Part shown: one piece after another, positions 56,120 to 64,000 of the stretch
How the letters are laid out: the number at the start of each line of letters is the position of its first letter
Numbering within the stretch: position 1 is the stretch's first letter
Assembly (NCBI RefSeq): GCF_964656455.1
Contig: NC_135726.1
Span: 18,983,168-19,047,167, forward strand
DNA length: 64,000 bases
From: Halichoerus grypus
Lineage: Eukaryota > Chordata > Mammalia > Carnivora > Phocidae
Direction of reading: 5' to 3'
Translations under genes and position numbers: made by a program
Notes under the pieces: generated by a model
Databases searched by the model: none
Seen by the model: the letters and a program-made list of their open reading frames with translations, nothing else
Told to the model about the DNA's origin: nothing

Positions 56120-57130
56120 GCCCTGTGATGCTGTCCTTGGAGAGCTACAGACCTGGTTCAAATCCTACCCTGGCCTCTCATTGCTGAGTGACCTGGAGCA
56201 GCCGATGTACCTCTCTGAGCCTTTCCTTACCTGTAAAATAGGTTACTTGTCCACACTCTGCAGGGCTGTCCAGAGGATCAAAGAAGGTGACACAAATGCA
56301 TGACCTCAGCAAGAAGCATTTACTGAGCAGGTGTTTCTTAAAGCGTGGCCTTCAGGCCTCCTGCCTCCGGATGGATCACTGGGGGAGGGTTTGTTGAAAA
56401 TACAGGTTCCTGGGCCCCAGCCCAGGTGGATGGAGGCAGGATGGCTGGCAGTGGCTCCCTGAGGCCTAGGACATGCGGGCGCTCACGTCCGGGGAGCACA
56501 GCCTGTGTGCATGGGCAGTGGGTGGAGCTCTCTCTCAGGAGCTCCTGTTGCAGTTCTCAGAGCACCCTGGGGGACAGGACTGTCATTATCCCCACTGTGC
56601 CGAGACGGGGAAACAGAGGCTGTGAGTTACGTGCTTTCCTACATCAGAGCTTGTCAGGGTTGGAGTGGCACTTCCGAGCCAGGCCTGTTTCCGGAGGCCG
56701 TGTCCTCGCCCCCCAAGCTCTCTTGCCCCCCTGTGGCTGGCACACAGTAGGGGCTCATCAACAGGAGTGCTGTGCCTTCTTCCCCACGGTGCTGGAGGCC
56801 CAAGTGCTGGGCAAGGAAGCCAGGCAGCCTCTCACCTCCGGGTCTTTGCTCATGCTCTCCCACCTCTGGGGTTGCCTTCTCTCTGCCCTCTGGCCTGCTT
56901 GCAGAGCCTCTGTCATCGCCCTGTCCACCCAGAACACCCCCCTCCTCTGCCCTCTCTGCCACTCCGCTCTCTCCCTGGGCTCCTGAAGCATCCTGCAAGA
57001 CCCCCTTCACGGCCCACCACCTTGCTCACCTACTCATCTGGCCTCCCTCCACCCAGGATCAGGATCGTGTCCCCTTTGAGTGTCTGTCTGTGGTGAGTTC
57101 CCGGCCCAGGGCGAGTGCTCCATATACATG
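56120..57130 (+). mobile_element. MIR, MER5A-like and L2 remnants
   Basis: A MIR is at about 56125-56285 ('ctgtaaaataggttacttgt'). A MER5A-like piece is at about 56330-56425 ('acaggttcctgggccccagc'). A MIR-like core is at about 56560-56660. From about 56830 to 57125 is an L2-like stretch ('cctctggggttgccttctct'). Orientation differs between them, and all are ancient. Confidence 0.45.
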
Positions 57131-60100
57131 GACTTGACACCGTGGCTTGCTAGCAACCGTAGTCAGCCCACTGTGGGTCAGATCTGTGGCTTCCACAGGG
57201 ATTGCATGGGTGCACAGGGCTCTTCACCCCTGCACTGAGTGGCAAGGGGCTGTGTGCAAAGCCCCGCAGGATGCCGTGAGCACGCACACAGTGTCACAGA
57301 ACGCATAGGCAGGGGATACAGTGAGGATTCTCCTGTGAGGAAACTCCTGGGTTGTACTCCATGGATGCTGTCAGTAGCTTGCTCTGATTGCTGAAGTATT
57401 TCTCATTTCCTTCCTCTCTTCTCCAGATAATGGCTCCAGACACCATAGCTGCTGAGGAGTGTGTGTACCTGAGGGTCAGACTTGCCCTGGGTGGAGGTTG
57501 GGTGGGGACAGAGGGGACAGTTGAGCATGTTGGACTCACCAGGCTGCTGCTGGGCTCCTGCCTGCAGGGGAGAGAGGGCAACATGGCCCATGAGTTACAG
57601 GCACAGAGGGCTTTGTGGGCCAGCCTGCTTGGTTACACGCAAAGGAAGAACCCTTTTGCCCACCAGGGATTTAGGGGAGGCTCCCTGGCTGTGGTGGGGT
57701 GAGGGTGCACCCAACCTTCAGGGGAAATAGAATGGGAGTCTGTGTGGGGTAGGCTCCGGGAGCCCACGAGGGGAGAGGAGCAGGAAGGAGGAGCAGGGGA
57801 GGGGTCTTTCCCTCAGCTGGGTGCCACAAGGAACAGGGAGAGCTCCTCAGGCAGGGACAGGGCTGGGTTCAACGTCGGGTGCCCAGGGTGGGAACAGAGC
57901 AGGGCTCATTGAAAGAAAGAATGCATGAGTGAGTGACTAAATGGGTCGATAACCACTGGCATAGGGAGGCAGACCCAAGGCCTGGGGCCAGGTGTGCCCC
58001 GGTGTTGTGCGGTGTATTCCAGTGCACAGTGGGTCCTTTTCTCGAAGGCTTCAAGGAAGCACCGAATCAATCAATCCGTCCATCTCTCCGCCCTGCTGGG
58101 TGCCCAGCTCTGTGCCAGGCTTAGGGTGGGTGCCCAGGGAAGTGAAAGAGATCAACCCTTGATAAGCTCTGAGTCTGGGGTGGAGGTCTGGCAGTCACCA
58201 ACAGTGCCATGAAGTCAGCACCAGCTGTGTGCTGTCTCTGCCCCGGGCCCTGTACTTTCTTGTCAGTATTCACGATGACCCTGCGAGGGGTTGTGGCTCT
58301 GCCCAGCTCACAGCGTTAAGTAAGAAGCCCGGCGTGGCACTGGCCAGCTCAAACGAGGCCTCCTGTGTGTGCTGAGCCTTGATGAACACCCTAGATCCAG
58401 TCCTCCTGCTCCAGCTTCTGCCTCCGAGGTTGCTCTTTGTTTCCTACCTCTGCCAGCCCAAACCCTCCCAGCCCTTCAGTGCCCAGCTCAGATGCACCCC
58501 ACCCTCCATCCAGTCTTCCCAGGTTCCCATTCTGGGAAGCATCATGCCCTCTGGGAAGCTTCCACTCCACCTACACCCAACTTGTCCAGTTTCAAAGCCT
58601 CGCGGGCCGCTCCCCTATTTTCTTGTGTGGTGATTCCTCCCTACAGCCCTGAGAATTGTCAGTACTATTCATATTTCCTTTTTTCCTGTGAGGGAGTCAA
58701 GGCTCAGAGAGGCTGAATAATTTGCCCAAGTTCACACAGCTCCCGAGTAGCAGAGCCAGGATTCCAGTCCTTGTTTTCTGGTTCCTGGTTTAGTGCTCAT
58801 TTTACATCATCCTACTTCTGACAACCTGTCATTGTGTAATAATGTTTTATGCTCATTTATTATTAAAATATACTGTTAATGGTGCCCAGGCTTTGCCTAG
58901 CTTTGTGCTGGGTATGGGGGATGCAGAGGTGACCCAGGCTGGGTCCTTGCCCTTGATGTGTCAGATTAGTGGTGGCTACACTAGGTGGGGTCATGTTGGT
59001 GACAGAGGTATGTGCCTTGTGGTGGGGGTACTTGGAGGTGGCCTTGGGGAGTTGCCAGAGGTTGGGATCCCCAAGATATTGAAAGGGTAGACAGGAGTTC
59101 CCCAAGCAGGAGGAAGGACTGGCCAGGCAGAGGGAATGACAAAGTCAAAGGCACAGAGTCCTACTTGGGAAAGAAAAGCCATCCCATGTGGGGCAGCGCC
59201 AAGCTTCTGCCAGAGGGCATTGCAGACTGGCTGGAGGGGGCGGGTGGTGGAGAGCTGCTCAGACAGGGCACACCTGGGGCCTCACGCTGGGCAGGGACCC
59301 CAGGAGCCCTGAGCTTTAGGGGTATTGCCCGGTCCAGGCTCACGGCCGGTGGTCAGGCCAAGGCGAGGACTCAGGCTGGGGAACCTCAAGCCTCGCTGTC
59401 CCGCAGGTGCAGTCGCTGGAGCTGGGCTAAGGCCTCTCCTTGGCCAGGAAAGGACTGGCTGAGCAGGAATTGAATTCCCGACAGTGAGAACAATACCTTA
59501 TCTGCCGAGCACTTTCGCAGATGTTTCTCACTTTTCTCCCACAACATCCGGGGAAGGTTGGTAGGAAACGGTGCTCCCGTGCTGTGGGGCTGAGGGGACC
59601 GGGGAGTGGCCGGTAAGCGTTCTGAAGGGGGCCTTGTTATGTCCTGGGCATGCCTGCCACTTACAGTCCCGCTGATCCTGGACAAGCCTGGTGCCTCAGT
59701 TTCCCCTTCTGTAAAACGAGAGCGATTGCATGCCTTCCTCATGGGGTTGTTGGAAGGAGTGATTGAAAAGCTTCAAGTGCATGGAGCAGTCACTGGCATA
59801 TAGTAAGTGCTCAATAAACGTTAGTCCAGAGAATGATGTCCGCTGAGGTGGACGGTGGGGCCCACGTGAGTGTGTGCGGAGGGCCCCTGTGTACATGTGA
59901 GGGTGTGTCTGCTGGGCAGCTGTGTGGCTCTATGCGTATGTGCCAGAGCACCCAGAGAGCATGGCAGGTGCCCACGTGGACTGACTCTGCGTGTTTATGG
60001 GTACGTTATGCACTGAGGGCTCTAGCCGGGCCAAGGGAGGGCCGGGCCTTGGGGCAGCACCTTCCTCCTCCATCACCTGGAATCGTCTGCCCCGCTTACC

Positions 60101-61370
60101 CCACTGACCAAGCCTTCTGTACCCTCGTCTCCTGCAGAGGCCCAGAGAAGTCAAAGCCTTGCTCCAGGGTGGCCCAGCGAGCTGGAGCAGGATGAGACTA
60201 AAGCCCCTGCTTCCCTGTCTGGAGGGAAGGCCTGAGTCTGGCAGAGAACTCACCCCTTGAAAGCCAGGACTTCCTGTCTCCAGGCTGCACATTCCTTGTG
60301 TCCTCCGTCAAAGTGTCTTGGAGAACAATGGGTCGGAGCCTTTGCCATCTGCAGGGCAGGAAGGTGGGTCAGGGGCAGGTCAGTCCTGCCTCTTGAGGGG
60401 GCAAACAGACAGGGCTCCGGCCCCAGCCCTAAGCATGGCATTGTGACAGCAGGGCCAGAACCTGGCAAGCCTGGGGTGTCTGCTTCCTGCCTGGGCTGAT
60501 CCATCCCTTCTTCAGGCCGTCTCCAGATCCCTCAGCACACTCTGTTCCCTGTTTTCCTATAGCCTGAGTCAGGTCTTCTGGGCATAGTCCAGCTGGGGGA
60601 GGGGAGTCGGAGCTGGTCCTGGGGAAGGAAGCTGCCAGGGAGAACTCAAGGCAGATTGGATGGGACTAGTCACTCAGGCTGGCAGAGATCTTGGGGATCC
60701 CCCACTTCACCCACCTGTCATGCCACTGAGAACCAGGAGGGAGACGAGAGACTCTAACCAGTCAAAAGAAATCTTCCCCAGTCCTGGGCTGCAGCTCATG
60801 CTCCCAGGCGTGTCTCTGAGCCTGTTACCTCTCAGTTCGAGTACAGTTCTAACAAGCCTGGGGGCAGGAAAGGGGCAGGGTGGCGCTGGGGCACTCCTGT
60901 CTTCAGTGGGAGGGCAGCCAGACCAGTGGAGAGGGGGAACCTGGGGCTCTTTTGTCTGTGTGGACAGCTCTTCAGAGCCTCGGGCTGGTTTTGTATCTCT
61001 GTGGGTCTGTGAATCTGGCTGCCATCCGGGGTTCCTCTGTCTTGGGCTGAGGGACCATCCTGAGAACAACTCAGGACTGTTTGTGCTTCTGGGAAAGTTT
61101 CCTTCCACCTCTGAGTCCTGGCTGGGGCCACTTACTGGAAACATATGGTGGTCCTTTGCTGGGGTGAGGGACAGCTGGGGTCAGGGCAGTGCGGTTTGTG
61201 GTGTGGGGGTGGGCAGTGTCTGGAGTCCTGGGGACTAAGAAGGCTTGATGGGGGATGGTTTGCGCCTTCTCCTGTCCCATAGGCCAGCCCTGCAGCACCT
61301 TCATATCTGGGACCCCTACTATGGCCCTCCCTCACCCTATCTCACCCCCTCCCACCTCTGTTCCCATCAG
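57131..61370. other. Upstream intergenic sequence with MIR and L2 fragments
   Basis: There is no known gene. MIR-like segments occur at about 58230-58370, 58620-58800 ('gtcaaggctcagagaggctg') and 59640-59822. L2-like sequence lies at about 58395-58560. Candidate minus-strand mini-exons at 57540-57561 and 60254-60348 are described as findings. The rest is unique. Confidence 0.5.
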
Positions 61371-61374
61371 TCTG

Positions 61375-61640
61375 CTGTTTGTGCCAGATCCTGCATGACG
61401 GCCACCATCTTTTTACTCTTTGGGACAAAATCCAAGCTCCTCAGCCTGGCATTCAACACCCTGATGCCCCTTGCAGCTCTACTCCCCGCCCCTCAGCTCC
61501 AGCCATACGAGAGGGGAGGATTGAGTTCCCTACAAGCACAGTGCTCTGTTAGGCCACAGGGCCTTTGCATGGGTCATCTCCACTGCCTGGATTCCACCTC
61601 CCCAAGAATCTCTAGCCCCTCCAACTCCCTGAAATTCAAT
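61375..61640 (+). mobile_element. L2 remnant
   Basis: The phrases 'gggacaaaatccaagctcct', 'acaccctgatgccccttgca', 'agggcctttgcatgggtcat' and 'ccactgcctggattccacct' follow the sense 3' part of L2. Confidence 0.65.
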
Positions 61641-61689
61641 CGAAAAGTCATTTTGTCCATGACAAACAGTAACAGTAAAGAATATAGAT

Positions 61690-62810
61690 ACTTGCCTTTT
61701 AAAAATAAGAGCTTTATCAAAATATAATTATCATAAAGCTCACCTTTTAAAGCACACAATTCAATGTTTTTTTGCTTCATTTTTGTATATTCACAAGGTC
61801 ATACTTTAGTCACCACTATCTAATTCTAGAACGTTTGCATCACTCCAGAAGAAGCCCGGTACGCGTTAGCAGTGGCTGCCCATTCCCCTCAGCCCCTGGC
61901 AACCACTAATCTACTCTTCTGTCTCTACGGAGTCACCTATTCTGGACATTTCATACAGACGGGATCGTACACCATGTGACCTTTTGTGGCTGGCTGCTTT
62001 CACTCAGCGGTGTTTTCAAGGTCCATCCATGTCGTAATACGTATTAGGACTTCATTTCTTTTAATGGCTGAATACTGTTCTCATGTATAGATATACCACG
62101 TGTGTTTATCCATTCAGCAGTTGGTGGGCATCTGGGTTGTTGCCACTTTTTTGGCTGTTATGAATGAAACTGCTGTGAACACTTGTGTACAGGTTTTTGT
62201 GTGAAGATGTTTTGAATTCTCTTGGAGTGTATAGTTGGAGTGGAATTGCTGGATCATATGGTAACTCGAAATTCAATCTTTGAGGTATTGTTAAATTGTT
62301 TTCCCAAGCAGCTGCACCATTTTATATTTGCATCAACAATGTGTAGCGGCTCCGATTTCTCCACATCCTCACCAACACCTGTTAATATCTGTCTTTTTGA
62401 TGATAGCCGTCCTGGTGGGTGTGAAGTGGTACCTCCGTGTGGGTTTGATTTGCATTTCCCAAATGCCTAATGCTGTTAAGCACCTTTTCATGCTTATTGC
62501 TGTTTGTGTATCTTCTTTAGGAAAACGTCTGTTCAGATCACTTGCCCATTTTTAATTGGGTTATTTGTCTTTTTGCTGTTGTGTTGGAAGTTTTTTTTTA
62601 TATGTCCTGGATCTAAGTCCCTCAGAAAATATACGGTTTGCAAATGTTTCCTCCCATTCTCTGGGTTGTCATTGCTTTCTTGATAGTGTCCTTTGAAATA
62701 CAAAAGCTTTTAGTTTTAACGAAGTCCAGTTTATGTCTATTTTTCCTTTTGTCTGTTGTACCTTTGGTATCAAAGCTAAGAAACCATTCCCTCATCCAAG
62801 GTCAGGAAGA
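61690..62810 (-). mobile_element. L1 (M-type) 3' end: ORF2 tail and 3' UTR
   Basis: About 1.1 kb is the reverse complement of an old L1 3' end. Plus-strand words include 'caaccactaatctactcttc', 'tttatccattcagcagttgg', 'ttgatttgcatttcccaaat', 'atttttaattgggttatttg' and 'tatcaaagctaagaaaccat', in the expected reverse order. No open frame survives. Confidence 0.85.
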
Positions 62811-63051
62811 TTAGCTACCACTTTTTGAAAGCTACCCTGTGTCAGGTCCCATACATAGATCATCTCACATCACATCCTGGCAAGATAGTTTTTACTCCCA
62901 TTTTACAGATGTGAAGTTGAGGCTCGAAGATTAATCCCTGTGTATATAGCTAGTAGATGGCCAAGTGTCTGGCCTCAGAGCTGGGCTCAGGAAGGTGCCA
63001 GCGTGACCCACGTATAGCCTGGAAGCATGGCAGTGGGTTAAGGAAAAGGGT
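62811..63051. repeat. MIR remnant and flank
   Basis: The text 'cccattttacagatgtgaag' with 'ttgaggctcgaagattaatc' at about 62895-62945 is the MIR core in sense. Nothing else is visible here. Confidence 0.6.
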
Positions 63052-63291
63052 AAGGAATATTCATTGGAGGGCGCCTGGGTGGCTCAGCTGGTTAAGTGAC
63101 TCAGGTCAGGTCATGATCCCGGGGTCCTGGGATCGAGTTCCACATCGGGCTGCCTGCCCTGCGGGGAGTCTGCTTCTCCCTCTGCCTCTGCCTGCCACTC
63201 CCCCTGCTTGTGCTCTCTCTCTCTCTCTGTCAAATAAATATATACATAAATAAATAAAATCTTAAAAAAATAAAGGAATATTCATTGGAGG
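63052..63291 (+). mobile_element. Young SINEC with perfect 19-bp target-site duplication
   Basis: The head GCGCCTGGGTGGCTCAGC starts at 63071. It is followed by the 'gatcccggggtcctgggatc' box, the 'ctgcggggagtctgcttctc' body, (CT)n, and an AAATAAATAAATAAAATC-type tail. AAGGAATATTCATTGGAGG is exactly duplicated at 63052-63070 and 63273-63291. It is close in sequence to the 48.4-kb copy. Confidence 0.97.
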
Positions 63292-63354
63292 GCTTCCTTT
63301 GGCCAGGGGCAGTGCTCAGAGCTTGGTGTGCATTAGCTCACTTTCCTCCTCCGT

Positions 63355-63705
63355 GGCAGTGGCTCTCAGCACGTGGCCCTGACCAGCAGCATTGGCCAGT
63401 TCTTGGGCCCTCCCCTAGACCTGCTAAATCAGAAACTCGGTGGGGCTCAGCAGTCTGTGTTATTTAAGAGCTTCAAGTGATTTTGGTGTGCTCAAACTTA
63501 GAGAACTGCCCTAAAGTGCTGTCCCTCCCCTCACGCCCCAACTGCAGTTACCCAGGGAGCTTTTTTTGTTTTTCTGTTTTCCAAGTACCACGTGAGGGAA
63601 AGGCGCACCTAGAGATTCTGATTTAAGTGGTCTCAGTAGGAGTTGAACTTCACAGTTTTGAAAAGCTCCCTGGCAGGTCCTAATGTGCACCCAGGGCTTT
63701 AATCA
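63355..63705. mobile_element. MER5A-like hAT DNA-transposon remnants
   Basis: The text 'ggcagtggctctcagcacgt' leads to 'aaatcagaaactcggtgggg' and ends in 'aacttagagaactgcc' at 63357-63510, a non-autonomous hAT remnant. A second related piece with reversed order runs from about 63560 to 63705. Confidence 0.55.
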
Positions 63706-64000
63706 CTGCCTTGGGAGTAGGTCCCCCCCACAAGCTCCATTGTATAGGTGCAGAAGCTCTGGGAAGTTTAAGGACATGTCCAAGGTTGTATAGTCACGTA
63801 GAAGGAAGAGGGGCTGGAAGCCAATGTCCCTGTTTTCCACTTCCCCTCCTTCCTCCCATTCCTTCCTTTTTTGCGGCTGCATTTAGAACCTCTGTGTTGG
63901 TTCTCCTCTCTGAGCTCTTTGGAAAATTTTAACTGATGCAGGATGTCACCATCTAGTGGCCGTTAGTGGGAACTAATGAGCATCTCCAGGACTTCCAATG
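63706..64000. other. Intergenic sequence at right edge
   Basis: A MIR-like fragment lies at about 63740-63825 ('taaggacatgtccaaggttg'). Otherwise nothing is recognised. Confidence 0.5.

Noticed and set aside
63071..63150. tRNA genes suggested by tRNA-like heads of the SINEs
   Set aside because: The heads are diverged tRNA-Lys-derived SINE promoters, followed by CT-rich body and poly-A tail, with insertion duplications. They are retroposons, not tRNA genes.
1..64000. CRISPR array, toxin-antitoxin, operon or other prokaryotic-type system
   Set aside because: Spliced vertebrate gene structure and carnivore retroposons span the window, and the only regular repeats are microsatellites and the short tandem repeats listed.

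Overview
This is mammalian nuclear DNA from a carnivore. The window is about 64 kb with few genes and many spliced introns. Seven copies of the carnivore-specific tRNA-Lys-derived SINE (SINEC/CAN-SINE) are present, most with target-site duplications (TSDs). There is also a short carnivore-type L1 3' end, and many older L1, L2, MIR, MER5A-like and LTR remnants. The consensus of the youngest SINEC copies (48.4 kb and 63.1 kb) resembles that of arctoid caniforms (mustelid, bear or pinniped), but I cannot name the species.

The one gene read completely is CDH5 (VE-cadherin, endothelial adherens-junction cadherin) on the minus strand. Its non-coding exon 1 and endothelial promoter lie at about 53.46-53.68 kb, the start codon is at 41743-41741, and the stop codon is at 24430-24428. 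Eleven coding exons with GT-AG borders join without a frame break into exactly 784 codons, the length of human VE-cadherin. The exons give, in order: signal peptide, RRQKR propeptide cleavage site, five cadherin repeats, one membrane helix, and a cytoplasmic tail with p120- and beta-catenin-binding regions. The 3' UTR probably runs to about 22.8 kb.

Left of CDH5 (22.8 kb down to 1.3 kb) is intergenic DNA filled with old transposons. It includes a long L1 of M-type at 18.7-22.2 kb that carries a nested SINEC. At 1-1260 is a CpG island with unusual (GGCTCC)n and (CTCGGG)n hexanucleotide arrays. Gene order in other mammals (CDH5, then BEAN1, same direction) suggests that this island is the BEAN1 promoter and that BEAN1 continues off the left edge. 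No BEAN1 coding exon is in the window.

Right of the CDH5 promoter (53.7-64 kb) is upstream intergenic DNA with MIR, L2, L1 and MER5A-like remnants and a (GT)18 tract. Several minus-strand segments there have good splice signals and might belong to an unannotated spliced transcript. No prokaryotic-type system, CRISPR array, functional RNA gene or intact mobile element was seen.
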